From contig NC_089491.1 in assembly GCF_036850765.1 (NCBI RefSeq), positions 188,335,520 through 188,399,519 on the forward strand: 64,000 nucleotides of DNA. Direction: 5' to 3'. The position numbers and the translations under genes were made by a program. Under the pieces are notes generated by a model. It saw only the letters and a list, made by a program, of their open reading frames with translations, had not been told where the DNA came from and ran no database searches. The DNA is from Saccopteryx bilineata. Lineage: Eukaryota; Chordata; Mammalia; Chiroptera; Emballonuridae. The first letter of the stretch is position 1. Each line of letters begins with the position of its first letter. This document shows positions 43,935 through 54,788 of this stretch, piece after piece.

Positions 43935-44709
43935 AAATGTAAATGAAATAGCTGCTGTAATTGTGAATAATGAATTAAGTAAAAAAATTGCTGGGCATTC
44001 AACCTTTTAGAAATGGTGAGCTTATAAACCTGTTTCTTGAATACAGCTATAATTATGTATCCTGAAAAGACAGAAATAGACTTTTGTAAATATAAGTGTA
44101 ATTTGAAACATAGTTGTTCAGGGTATTGAACAATTGGTGGAAAATTAACAGGACAAGTTGTATGGAAAAGGTAAATTTTAAATTGCTGTTCCAGTTCGTG
44201 AGAACATGGAACATGTAAGTCTTATTTATTGGTGAGGTAAAGAGAACCTTGATATGGTTGAAAAGCTGTTGAACACAGTACCTATTAAATAGATAGCAGC
44301 AGGAAATTATTTTAAGTGGACTGGGAAACATTTAAGGTTTTTTTTTTTAAGAACTTTTAATGAAGGAAGCATTTTTAAAGGTAGTTCTCCTTTGGTGGTA
44401 ATTTCACATGTCATAATACAGAACATGTCCATGTTGTTATATAACATTGAATAACAACATTTATAAGGGTAATTTAAGTCAGTTCATAAAATCATTCACC
44501 AAGACAAGCTTTGCACTAAAAATTTAAAAACAGAAGATAATAAAATTATGAATTACATACACCCCATATGACTTAAATCACACCAAGTCAATTGATGTGC
44601 TTGGCTGGATAGACCAGATGTACAATATGGTATTTAGCTATACTGTGTAATGTCAGGTGGTGGTGCCAGAGATATATATTTTTAAGTGTTAAAAAGAAAA
44701 AAAAAATTT
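43935..44709. other. Apparently unique AT-rich sequence
   Basis: No repeat family or coding frame recognised. Confidence 0.4.
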
Positions 44710-44922
44710 CCTGGCCAGGTAGCTGAGTTGGTTAGAGCGTCACCCAGTACACCAAGGTTGCAGGTTTGATCCCCAGTCAGGGCACAGACAAGTGTCAACC
44801 AGTGAATGCATGAATAGGTGGAACAACAAATCAATGTTACTCTCTCCCTCTCTATCTCTTCTTGTCTCTTTCTCTCTCTCTCCTCAAATCAATAAATAAA
44901 AAATTATTTTTAAAAAAAGAAA
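44710..44922 (+). mobile_element. Old bat SINE (VES-like)
   Basis: Head CCTGGCCAGGTAGCTGAGTT with GTTAGAGCGT, B-box-like GGTTTGATCCC, then AGTCAGGGCACA, a CT-rich part and an AATAAATAAAAAATT tail. Diverged. Confidence 0.8.
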
Positions 44923-46744
44923 AAAAAATTGTTCTCATCACGCAGGCAAAATCCTGATGGTGAAAAAGCGTTTCAGAGACTTGGAATTCTTGGATGCTGC
45001 TGCAACCTATCTAAACATCTGAATACTCTCTGCTTAGACACTTCTAAGCAGTACACAAATACAGGAACTGGCTGATAAAGTCATCCGCATGAATATTTCA
45101 GCTCACTTTCTTGTACTGAAATCAGTCTTCAGAAATAAAAATGAGGGCTTCAATTCTAATCTCTAAGTTGTAAAGCCTTAATTCCTCTAAATTCTGAATT
45201 CTACATTTCTCCAGAATATTTTCTGATTTTTAAGTTTATGAAAATAAATTATCAATGTTTCATTGACATTTCTCATTATCATGTGTGTTCAGACTGCCTC
45301 TGACTATGAAGGAGTATCTTGTATTGGACCAACCTTCCCCACTGAATGAAAATGTAACCACTAAAAAAATAAACAAACAAAAACAAACAAGCAAAAAACC
45401 ACACAAACACAAAAGTTAGCTGCCTGAAAGCATTGGAGAGCTACCTGAGCAGCCAATATACCAGCAGGAAGCAAAAGGTATTAAGATGTGAGCCAGACCC
45501 CCTCCACCACCTTCTTCCCTGGGAGCAACACAGGGTCCTGGGGCCGAGTAGAAATCAGCAGCTAAGCTTCCAGAAGTCTCACAAGGTGATGTTGCAGGGT
45601 TTTTCCCTCTAGGGTTTCAGTTATTTGCTCCTCTCTTCTGGAATGCCTGGTAACTGTTTGATGTAATGCTACTTGTGTATGACACGTTTTAGAAGGGTCT
45701 TGATGATGTTATCTCTACCAAGAAAGAATCTAATTTCTACCTGGCTGCCAGTCAGAGTATGGGCATTTCACTGCTCAGACTTAAACTAATATCAATAAGA
45801 AATAAATGTGCACAGATGAAAATAAGTCACCTCTGAAAATATTGAGTTTCCTATAGTGACAGAGAAATGTTCCAAAGTCTGGCCAAGCACTCTGTGGAAG
45901 TGTTTCAGAAAGGATTATTGTATATGGAGTTGGTTGGATTAGATGACCTTTCAGATCCCTATCTAAAACAGAGTTTTGGGGGTTTATTTTCAAGGCAAAG
46001 AAACTACTATGCTAAAGGAGACAGAGTCCAAACCAAACACCCAAATTCATCCAATATAGAATTCAGGCTTCTAAAGAAACAGACTACAGATCCACCTGAA
46101 TCTCTGTTGTTATCAGTGACATAGCAGTTTCAGAATGTTCCATTAAAAGTCAGTGGGTGAGAAAACTGCACTTAATAGAGTTCATATTAAAAGTATCCTT
46201 GATCCTGATAAAGTGGATTAAAAGATAGGCTGTTCTAAGTAAAGGTCAAGGAGAGAATAAAGAAAAAAATTGAGGAGTAAAGTATCTTGCAACAAAAAGG
46301 ATGGTTCAGATGTAGAAACTGCATGAACACTAGAGGTTAAAGCCAACAACCGTTGGTGGAACCTCAGAAAGAACCAGGAATCACTGCTGGAAGCTAGAGG
46401 CCAGACCAGGCAAGGCATCAAATGTCAGAGAGCCAGCAGCGACAGGCCTCAGAATCAAGGTATCAAAGTCTGGAAATTTTAGAAAAGATCACAGTCTTTC
46501 TCAGGCAAGAAGCCCCTTTGTGTTTATGTCATGGCAGAACTGACAGAACCTTCTGGGCAGGCATTCTAGCAGCTGGAGGCAGCATATGGCTCATATCCCA
46601 TGGGATCTTTGTACTAAGGATGTGGTCATGCCCATGTTCCTCAAGCCAGTGTATGACTGCTCCCAAGGCTATGCTGTTCTGGGACAAGGAGAATGCAAAG
46701 CCAGTGAGCACAGGCCTGTGCACATTCCAAACATACAAGACAGG
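44923..46744. other. Apparently unique sequence, no gene seen
   Basis: A block near 45936-45960 (TTGGATTAGATGACCTTTCA) resembles a common ancient mammalian repeat. An (AAAC)n-like tract lies near 45368-45415. Open frames are short. Confidence 0.4.
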
Positions 46745-47400
46745 AGGTAATTTATTTATCTAAAACTTGTATTACATACATCACACCCACATAATCAACT
46801 TCACATGATTATATAACTGCAATTTCTCACTCTCTCTCTCTCTCTCGTTCTTTTTCTCTTTCTCTCCTTTTTGCTTCCTTCATCCTCTCTCCTCCGTGTA
46901 TTCCTTTTCCTGCAGGTAACCTGGTGTACTACCTAGTACCTCAGGCTGATATCATTATTTAAAAGACATATATATAAACACACCTACAGTTATTCTGTCA
47001 TTGTTTTCTTACGTGAGGGATCCTGTATGTGCTTTCCTGCATTTCGCTTTACTCCTAGAAAATCCTTCAAGTCTGGCAGAGTTCCAATGCATTGTCTTCA
47101 ATGGCTACACAATTCCATGGCGGTTTATAATGCATTCAACCACTTCTCTGTTTGAAGCCATTCGTTTTATTCTAATTTTTGCCATGATATGTGGTCATAA
47201 ATATACATATATCTTTATATACTGATGCAGTTCATTCTATGAGACAAATTCCCCAGAGTAAGATATCTGGGTAAAAGGGTACATATATTTTTAATATCAA
47301 CAGATATTGCCAGATTGTTTTCCAAAAATGCTGTAATAATTCACAAATATAACCCTATAACTATTAGCATAAAACTGAATTTATTTTGGAATAAAATGCA
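46745..47400 (-). repeat. Old L1 3' region, antisense
   Basis: Phrases such as ATATCTGGGTAAAAGGGTAC and AGATATTGCCAGATTGTTTTCC are typical of antisense L1 3' sequence. A CT-rich tract lies at 46829-46865. Limits approximate. Confidence 0.55.
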
Positions 47401-48089
47401 AAATTTGCATTGTTGTTTGGAAAACACATCAGTGAGACATAAGATTTTCAGCCATTCACACTCTAATATTCTCTTTCTGAGAAGTCCTGGATGATAGGAA
47501 GACAGTCTATAACCTGTAGTAGCACGTAACTTCGTTGGTGGAGTGTACAGCAACTGAGCCTGACAGCAGTCCATTCCAAGGAGAAAGAAACTGCCCTCCT
47601 CCAGGTTGGAGTGATTTAGCCCTGACTATAATTTTATTTTCTGTTTTTTACAAAAGAAAAGAATCTCAGGACAAGTAGCACTGGAGAGTCCTCCGATCCT
47701 CCTCAGCAGTCTGTAGAGGAAGCTATCTAGGGACAACTTCAAGAGGTTGACTCTGACTGGTTGGCGTTCTCAGCTCTTCCCGGCTAGAAGAGAAGTCAAA
47801 AAGGCTTGGGTCTCTTGCTGCAGCTCCAGAAAGCAGGGGCCTCAGGTCACATGCCCTCGGTTACAGATACATTCATTGTATTGGGCCAAGGATACAGTTA
47901 ATCAATTGCTGGCTGACAACCCCAGCCAGAGGTAGCTTTCTAGCAGTATTTCAGGACTTAAAAGCAATTTTTCTGTTTGGAATGGAGCTGTCTCTATGAC
48001 CTCCAGATTAGAGGTCCAGGCACACTGGAGAAGAGAGATGGGACTTGGAAACCCTGTTATCATTCTAAACCCTAAAACTGCTCTTCTTG
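47401..48089. other. Apparently unique sequence, no gene seen
   Basis: No recognisable repeat or coding frame. Confidence 0.4.
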
Positions 48090-48100
48090 AAAGAATTCTA

Positions 48101-48208
48101 GCCTGGCCTGTGGTGCCGCAGGGGATAAAGCATCAACCAGGAATGCTGAGGTCGTCTGGAGTCCTGGGCTTGCCTGGTCAAGGCATGTGTGGGAGTTAAT
48201 GCTTCCTG

Positions 48209-48286
<78 letters not shown>

Positions 48287-48323
48287 CTTTCCCTCTCTAA
48301 AATGAATACATAAAATTTTGAAA
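48101..48323 (+). mobile_element. Short bat SINE with CT/CA microsatellites
   Basis: Head GCCTGGCCTGTGGTGCCGCA, GGGATAAAGCATCAACCAG, then (CT)n at 48211-48245 and (CA)n at 48246-48284, then an A-rich tail. Flanks AAAGAATTCTA (48090-48100) and AAAGGATTCTA (48324-48334) are a duplication with one mismatch. Confidence 0.85.
48211..48284 (+). repeat. Compound (CT)n(CA)n microsatellite
   Basis: About 17 CT units followed directly by about 20 CA units, arising in the 3' part of the SINE. Confidence 0.95.
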
Positions 48324-48547
48324 AAAGGATTCTAAGATCAAGCACCATCTTCACAGAGGCTTAACTTCGGCATTTAAATGACACTTTAAGAGTCACAAAT
48401 GTGGAGTTAATTATCTCTATTTACTTAAATTACTTTCTTTGGCTATTCAAAGGCTAGAAAAATCCCTTTTCCTCAGCAAAGATTTTAATATTAAAGAGGC
48501 TTCAAGTGTAAGTCAAAACAATTCAAGTGTTTAAGAATTTATTTCTA

Positions 48548-48749
48548 TTGCGCGCACAGTGGCGCAAGCCTGAGGGAGGCTGAGGCAGGAGGATTGCTTG
48601 AGCCCAGGAGTTCTGGGCTGTAGTGCGCTATGCGGATCGGGTGTCTGCACTAAGTTCAGCATCAACATGGTGACCTCCCGGGAGTGGGGGACCACCAGAT
48701 TGCCTAAGGAGGGGTGAACCGGCCCAGGTTGGAAATGGAACAGGTCAAT
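48548..48749 (+). pseudogene. RN7SL: 7SL RNA retrocopy (3'-truncated)
   Basis: Long stretches match 7SL, the RNA of the signal recognition particle: GAGGCTGAGGCAGGAGGATT, GCTTGAGCCCAGGAGTTCTG, GGCTGTAGTGCGCTATGC, AAGTTCAGCATCAACATGG, GTGACCTCCCGGGAGTGGGG and AGGGGTGAACCGGCCCAGG. The order is as in the S domain, so this is 7SL itself and not a primate-type Alu. About 15 bases of the 5' domain are missing between GCGCAAGCCTG and AGGGAGGCTGAG. The copy stops after CAGGTCAA, without the 3' part and without an A tail. A perfect 12-bp duplication AATTTATTTCTA at 48536-48547 and 48750-48761 shows retrotransposition. Not expected to be functional. Confidence 0.93.
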
Positions 48750-48761
48750 AATTTATTTCTA

Positions 48762-49141
48762 CCTTCTATGAATTCTGATAATCCCCACTGAATTCTATAG
48801 TCTTGAAAGCTTTTAAAGGGAATAAAAAGTTAATGTTTACCTCATGTTTAAAATTTTAAACATGAAAATAAATGAATCTATGTCCTGTTTTGGGAATTCA
48901 AATGGAGTTTTCTTCAAGTCAAGTGATGGTGGACATGGACAGCGTGTGTCTAACTCTCTGAATTCTTCATATAAAAAGATTTCATATTTTAATATTTAAA
49001 ATCTAATGTGTCTTCTTCTTCTCTTGATAATATAAATGTGAACATGAAAAACCACTTAAAGGGTTAGCACTTCAGTTTGGCCACAATGTAAAATATTATT
49101 GGGCAGAATCCAAAATGAACTATCCCCCAAGTACTTTAGAC
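48762..49141. other. Apparently unique AT-rich sequence
   Basis: No repeat or coding frame recognised. Confidence 0.4.
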
Positions 49142-49155
49142 CCTTTTATCTTTTA

Positions 49156-49573
49156 TTTTATTATTATTTTTTGTGACAGAAACAGAGAGAGACAGGGTGA
49201 AGGACAGACAGATGGGAAGGGAGAGAGATGAGAAGCATCAATTCTTTGTTGCGGCACCTTTGTTGTTCATTGATTGCTTTCTCATGTGTGCCTTGACGGA
49301 GCAGAGTGGGGGGGGGGCTACAGCACAGTGAGTGACCCCTTGCTCAAGCCAGTGATCTTGGTCTCAAGCCAGTAAACCTTGAGCTTCAATTCAGTGACCT
49401 TTGGGCTCAAACCAGTGACCATGGGGTCATGTCTATGATCCCACACTCAAGCCAGTGACCCTGTGCTCAAGCCGATGAGCCCGCACTGAAGCCAGCAACC
49501 TCGGGGTTTCAAAACTGGGTCCTCTGCATCCCAGTCCAATGCTCTATCCACCAAACCATTGCTTGGTCAGGCA
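49156..49573 (-). mobile_element. Bat SINE with internal ~20-bp tandem units, antisense
   Basis: Minus-strand copy of the same type as 9461-9908: a head at the right end (GGTGCCTGACCAAGCAATGG when reversed), degenerate CTCAAGCCAGTGACCYTG units at about 49340-49500, the reversed ATCAATGAACAACAAAGG block, and a GA-rich left end. Imperfect duplication CCTTTTATCTTTTA at the two flanks (about 49142 and 49574). Confidence 0.85.
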
Positions 49574-49641
49574 CCTTTTTATCTTTTAAATGCACATCTT
49601 TTTATTTAAGCTAAACATGAACATACATCTGAAAAGTCCAA

Positions 49642-49775
49642 CCTGACCTGTGGTGGTACAGTAGATAAAGAGTTGACCTGGAATGCTGAGGTCACCAGTT
49701 CCAAACCCTGAGCTTCTGGGTCAAGGCACATACAAGAAGCAACAACTATGAGTTGATGCTTCCTGCTTCTTCCTC

Positions 49776-49819
<44 letters not shown>

Positions 49820-49850
49820 TCTCTAAAACCAACAAATAAAATCTGTAGGT
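49642..49850 (+). mobile_element. Short bat SINE
   Basis: Head CCTGACCTGTGGTGGTACAG, AGATAAAGAGTTGACCTGG, CAAGGCACATACAAGAAGCA, then a long CT tract (49779-49816) and an AATAAAAT tail. Same family as 11058 and 48101. Confidence 0.85.
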
Positions 49851-50236
49851 TTTTTAAATTTTTTATTTATTTATTTTACTAAGTGAGAGGCAGGATGGCA
49901 GGGAGGTAGAAAGACAGACTCCCACATGTGCCCTGACCTGGAACCACCTGGCAACCCCCATCTGGGGCTGATGCTCTGCATGTCTGAAACTCTGTTCCAT
50001 TGCTTGGCAACTGAGCTATTAGCATCTGAGGTGAGGTCATGGAGCCATCCTTAGGGTCCAGGGCCAACTTGCTTATTTGAGTCATGGCTGTAGGATGGAA
50101 AGAGAGAGGGGGGGGGAGGAGGGATGGAGAAGCAGATGGCTGCTTTTGCTATGTGCCCTGACTGGGAATCAAACCTGGGACATCTACATACTGAGCCAAT
50201 GCTCTACCACTGAGCCAACCAACCAGCCAGGGCAAT
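49851..50236 (-). mobile_element. Diverged long bat SINE, antisense
   Basis: Reversed head at the right (GCCCTGGCTGGTTGGTTGGC on the minus strand), B-box complement GGGAATCAAACCTGGG, a GA-rich middle and a T-rich left end. More diverged than the copy at 50263. Confidence 0.85.
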
Positions 50237-50262
50237 AAAATCTGTTAATAAAATAAAATAAG

Positions 50263-50657
50263 GCCCTGACCGGTTGTCTCAGCGGTAGAGCGTCGGCCTG
50301 GTGTGTGGAAGTCCTGGGTTCGATTCCCTGCCAGGGCACACAGGAGAGGCACCCATCTGCTTCTCTACCCCTCCCCCTCTCCTTCCTCTCTGTCTCACTC
50401 TTCCCCTCCCGCAGTCAAGGCTCCATTGGAGCAAAAGATGGCCCGGATGCTGGGGATGGCTCCTTGGCCTCTGCCCCAGGCGCTAGAGTGGCTCTGGTCG
50501 CGACAGAGCGACACCCCGGATGGGCAGAGCATCGCCCCCTGGTGGGCGTGCTGGGTGATCCCGGTCGGGCGCATGCGGGAGTCTGTCTGACTGCCTCCCC
50601 ATTTCCAGCTTCAGAAAAATACAAATAAAATAAAATAAAATGAAATAAAATAAAATA
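50263..50657 (+). mobile_element. Long bat tRNA-derived SINE, young-looking
   Basis: Head GCCCTGACCGGTTGTCTCAG, A box with GCGGTAGAGCGTC, B box GGTTCGATTCC, full GC-rich body with one CCCTGGTGGGCGTGCT unit, and an (AAAAT)n tail. Flanking AATAAAATAAAATAAG on both sides overlaps the tail. Confidence 0.92.
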
Positions 50658-50937
50658 AGGTCCATGAAGAATCTGTAATGTCACCATTTTAATCTGAGAG
50701 AGGATGTTTCATATCATGTTCTAAGATCTGATAGCACAACGATGGTGAGACGGATTAATATTAACTTGGCAGAACACTGGGAATGTATAGCCAGCAGTAA
50801 CCTAAGTTTAATGTCATTTTGGGAGACACAGCCCTAATTCTAATAAACATATCAATTCCAGGTTGATTCCATTGTTACACTAGCAGCATCAAGTAATGAA
50901 CATAAAGTTCATTAAGAGAAGTGCAATTTTTTAGTTA

Positions 50938-50942
50938 CCAGG
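50938..50942 (+). repeat. ERV target site duplication (left)
   Basis: CCAGG, repeated at 53467-53471. Confidence 0.82.
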
Positions 50943-51304
50943 TGTAAGGTTGGTGGATAATGGGGGATGGTCACGTGGGAAACTCAGACCCGCAAACTTT
51001 GGCTAGGACCACCCACAACCAAGCGTGCCAAAAGAAGCTTCGCAGGAACCCTTTAGAAAAAAGCGACTGTCTGCCAGTCAGTGAGATTTCACCATGTCAT
51101 ATTAGCCTGTCTTCCCTAGAAGGACCCCTTTAAATATCTCCCACATGGTTTAATCCTTGCAACTTCCCTGGCCTCCATCTTACCTCGGGGCCAGGGAACC
51201 TTGCTGGGTGGGATGCTCTGTACTGAATAAAGCCTTTTTGTTATTCCATACTTGGCGGCTCTGAGCCCTCTTCCTTCCTTCTTGGCGGGGAAAAATACCT
51301 TACA
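50943..51304 (+). repeat. 5' LTR of ERV
   Basis: 362 bp. Contains TTTAAATATC as a possible TATA-region motif, ACTGAATAAAGCC as polyadenylation signal near 51222, and ends ATACCTTACA. Confidence 0.88.
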
Positions 51305-51307
51305 TTT

Positions 51308-51326
51308 TGGTGCCGAAAACCCGGGA
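51308..51326 (+). promoter_or_regulatory. Primer-binding-site-like sequence
   Basis: TGGTGCCGAAAACCCGGGA, four bases after the LTR. The TGG start and CCCGGGA block are the usual form of a site pairing with a tRNA 3' end. It has one A more than the form I would expect. The primer tRNA is not assigned. Confidence 0.65.
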
Positions 51327-52001
51327 GGAGTAGAAGTCAGCAAGGACCGCTCCTCTTCCTTGTCCCCTCCGAGAAAGAACCAGGAGAAAGAACCAGGATC
51401 TCCAACCTTCCACCCACTTCAGCACACGGTGTGGTAAGTCCCCTGCCTCCAGCCTTCCTCTCAGTTCTTTTCTCCGAGACTCCCTGTCCAAAACCGTAGC
51501 TATGTCAGGGAATTCTTTTCCATTCTGAGTGAGTGTGTGCTTGTCCCCAAGCACATCCACTTTACCTTTTCCATCCGTGGCCAGACCTTGAGTTTTTAGG
51601 ATGCTAATACTCAAATCTGACCACTCGAGGACTGAGGGCGGCTGTGGGGTCACAGGAATCTCCCTCCCTAAAGAAGAAGAAACTGTTCTTCTTCTCCGCT
51701 GTGGCCAGGCCACAGAACCCACTCAATTAGCCTCCTGAAGGGACTTTCGGTGTTAACACCCTCACCAATTTAACTATTGCCAAAAAAGCTGGGAACTGAT
51801 TGGAGATCTCTTACATACATGGCTTCTAATTATTTGTGCACCCGTCCTTAATCTCTGTGCCACCTGTTCCACTGCACAGACCTTTCTCTGGCCAGAGAAA
51901 CCTCACCTAAAACCACCACTCCTGATCTTTCCTTCTCCGTGGACTCCCAACTCTCTCTCCCTCCTGTCTGACCCTCGGAGCACCCCTCTCTCGGGACTTT
52001 T

Positions 52002-52130
52002 CTTAGCTCAACTTCCCTAGAGGGACCCCTTTAAATATCTCCCACATGGTTTAATCCGTGCGACTTCCCTGGCCTCCATCTTACCTCGGGGCCAGGGAAC
52101 CTCGCCGGGCAGGATGCACACTCTGTTTAT
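52002..52130 (+). repeat. LTR fragment embedded in ERV internal region
   Basis: About 130 bp matching the middle of the ERV's own LTRs (from TTCCCTAGAGGGACCCCTTT through CTCGGGGCCAGGGAACC). It lies between the leader/gag part and the nucleocapsid part, in the same orientation. Confidence 0.8.
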
Positions 52131-52326
52131 TGCAGGAAGTTCCTGCCCTGTCCTGCCTTTGGCTCCAGCATTTCCTGCAGGATCTGGGTGCCGGGCTCCG
52201 CATGAGTCCTCCTCCTCTTATTCTCAACCCCTCCCAAGACCCTATCCGGAACCTGTGAACACGGCATTTAAAGTTTTTAATGGTCCCAACTAGTAGAAAC
52301 AGGCCAAGGCTGTTTGCCAGGCCTGC

Positions 52327-52662
52327 ATGCAGCAGAAGGTAACGCTCCAAACCCTGGCTCTTGTGGCAACCCTGAGACCAGTAGAGCCACCAGCAGCTTG
52401 CTTTAAGTGTGGCAAGCAGGACCACTGGTCCCGGCAGGGCCCCTGCCAGTGGCTGCCCACTGAGCCCTGCCCTGACTGTAAGCAGACCAGTCACTGGCGG
52501 AGTGATTGCCCCTTTGGGCAACAGGTTTTTCCTCAGTGCCTCTACGTGGAGGACAAGCTGCCTGAATGGGAAGGCCAATCCAGCCAGGTGGGTGCATCGC
52601 TCAAACTCCTAGGACATGGCCTGAACTTGGAGAACCCAGGGTATGCTGCAACGAGTGGGTAA
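52327..52662 (+). pseudogene. ERV gag nucleocapsid remnant with two zinc knuckles
   Basis: Nucleocapsid packages retroviral genomic RNA through CCHC knuckles. This 111-codon frame has a first, irregular knuckle (C-x2-C-x4-H-x6-C, near residues 25-40) and a second, canonical one (C-x2-C-x4-H-x4-C, near residues 48-61). The frame lacks the matrix and capsid parts of gag, which are not recognisable upstream. It ends at a stop near 52660, just past the start of the protease-like frame. Confidence 0.8.
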
Positions 52663-52966
52663 GTCCATCTCATTTCCTGTGAACACAGAGGCTGCCTTCT
52701 CTGTTTTGCCATCACACTCTGGACTTCTAGTTCCTCACAGGTCTCGGTTATGGGAATGGATGAGACCTCTTCCTTTCCCCTTTTACGCCACTCCTGACAT
52801 GCAGTTCTGCCTCAAGCTTTCCTCCTTACAGGACCACTGGCAGTTGGAACCACTGGACTCCATCCATCTCCAGCTCACCAAAAGGCTGGATCCTACAAAT
52901 CCCCCTATTACTCCTCTTATTTTTTTAAATCCTTACAGGACCTCATCCGCGAAGTTTCTCCAGTAA
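52643..52966 (+). pseudogene. ERV protease remnant, catalytic motif lost
   Basis: In a frame overlapping the end of the nucleocapsid frame, near residue 12, there is a protease-like phrase where the catalytic Asp-Thr-Gly is replaced by Asn-Thr-Glu, followed by the typical AAFSVLPSHSG. With the Asp gone it cannot act as an aspartic protease. The remainder of the 107-codon frame shows no reverse-transcriptase motif and ends near the 3' LTR. Confidence 0.7.
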
Positions 52967-53104
52967 CAGCCACACAGATGTTCCTCCTGACACCCCTCAA
53001 AGCCACCACCTTCTGATCTCCCCCTCCCCACGATGCCCCTATTCAGCAGAAGTAGCCAGATGAATAAATGGCGCCCCTTTTCTATTTAACACAAAAGGTC
53101 AGAA

Positions 53105-53466
53105 TGTAAGGTTGGTGGATAATGGGGGATGGTCACTTGGGGAACTCAGACCTGCGAACTTTGGCTAGGACCACCCACAACCAAGCATGCCAAAAGAAGC
53201 TTCACAGGAACCCTTTAGAAAAAAGCAACCATCTGCCAGCCAGTGAGATTTCCCCACATCATATTAGCCCGACTTCCCTAGAGGGACCCTTTAAATATCT
53301 CCCACACGGTTTAATCCTTGCAACTTCCCTGGCCTCCATCTTACCTCGGGGCCAGAGAACCTTGCTGGGCGGGATGCATGCTCTTTACTCAATAAAGCCG
53401 TTTACTATTCCACACTTTGTGGTTCTGGCCTCTTCCTTCCTTCTCGGCAGGGAAAAATACCTTACA
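53105..53466 (+). repeat. 3' LTR of ERV
   Basis: 362 bp, aligned with 50943-51304 with many scattered substitutions and a few small indels. AATAAAGCC near 53390. Followed by CCAGG. Confidence 0.88.
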
Positions 53467-53471
53467 CCAGG

Positions 53472-53994
53472 CTGCTGATAAATTGTTGAAAATGACAGAA
53501 TTTGGTATGTCACAGATATTAATTATTCTTAATTTGTACCATATTATCATTCTTTTTCAAAAGACAAACTAGGCATTTTCACAACAGAAAGTATTCTTGC
53601 AGTCCGCACATGAACACAGCGATAATTTATAACCAGCAAAGCAGTTAGTCTTTCTGACATTGCCTAACAAAACCACTAAAAACATTTTGATGCTAATTTG
53701 GTAAGACAGGAAAACTAAAGAGAATTCATTTCAGTTATTTAAATCCTGTCACTGATGTTCATGCCTTATGGCTCAGAAACAGTCTTCAGATGTCTCTTTC
53801 TAATCATGTTTCCTGAATTAATCTTTCAGCTGGTGGATCACAGTACAATTCACAGAAAGAATATCTCCCTCAGTTCTATGGTCATAAAGACAGATGGGAG
53901 CCATGGTTGGAAGGGAATGGAATTGCACTGTTGTGATAGGCAAATATTAGGATAACACCACACAGCTTTGTAAATTATTATTTTTAAAATAAGG
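53472..53994. other. Apparently unique sequence, no gene seen
   Basis: AT-rich with no recognised repeat. A frame of 66 codons from 53755 has no supporting features. Confidence 0.35.
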
Positions 53995-54732
53995 TGTGGA
54001 GTTGAGTCAAGATGGCAAGATATGGTCACACTCTGATGTACATCCTCTGCTGTAACATATGCCACTGACAAGTTTAAATACATATCTATAGAAGTAATCA
54101 TGGTCATCTTCTACACGAAGGCAGAGTTGTGAGTCAGAACTGGAGCAGAACATGAAATCATGGGAAGGGCCCCAAGGGCTCCCAGTCAGTAGGCAGTTTC
54201 CTGTGGGGACAAGTACACATTGCACTCCACTGTCCAAAGTGACCATCAGAGAAGGAGCAGCCTTGTCAAGAATGCTGGAAAACCTGCTGCTTACTGCAGA
54301 CCTTGAGAAGTTGGAGGAAGCACACACAATCTGGTCACTGCTCACTAATAATCAGGAAAATGAGAATTAAAAGGATCCACGGTGACCTCCATATGGTGAC
54401 TCACTATATCTGGTGTTGTGATTAGATCAGTGTTAATGTCATCATGACACAGGAGTTCAGATCATCTGAGCTTGTTTTAGGCTGGAGAACCCAGAACTTG
54501 GCATACACAACCTCTGAACAGGGCAAGTGAACGTGGCAGTAAGAACAGAAACAGCAGTAACACAGTATAAGCCTGAACACAAAAGCTGCAAAATGTACAA
54601 TGCTAAGAAAGGCAGACAACAAAATCGACATGAATTTACTGTGAATGAATTCATTTAATGAACTAGTCTGACAAAGATTTTAAAATAAGTATGTCTAGGA
54701 GACTCAGAGAAATAAATTAGAGCATGCCCATT

Positions 54733-54788
<56 letters not shown>

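Larger units (their letters stand above)
50943..53466 (+). mobile_element. Compact, defective class-I-like endogenous retrovirus
   Basis: Paired 362-bp LTRs with TG...CA ends and a 5-bp CCAGG duplication enclose 1,800 bp. Next to the 5' LTR is TGGTGCCGAAAACCCGGG, which fits a tRNA primer-binding site of gammaretrovirus-like elements. Internal remnants are a stop-ridden leader/gag region, a nucleocapsid zinc-knuckle segment and a protease-like segment. I see no reverse transcriptase, integrase or envelope. The LTRs differ by something like 8 percent by eye, so this insertion is much older than the LTR element at 4256. It cannot encode a functional virus. Confidence 0.85.

Noticed and set aside
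46422..46763. 113-codon plus-strand frame
   Set aside because: No supporting features, and the sequence around it is non-coding in character.
48548..48749. Functional 7SL gene or Alu element
   Set aside because: Truncated, internally deleted and flanked by a target duplication, so not a functional gene. It contains S-domain sequence, so it is not an Alu.
50943..53466. Segmental duplication of the 0.36-kb repeats instead of an ERV
   Set aside because: TG...CA ends, a 5-bp target duplication, a primer-site-like sequence and zinc knuckles between the repeats make an ERV the better reading.
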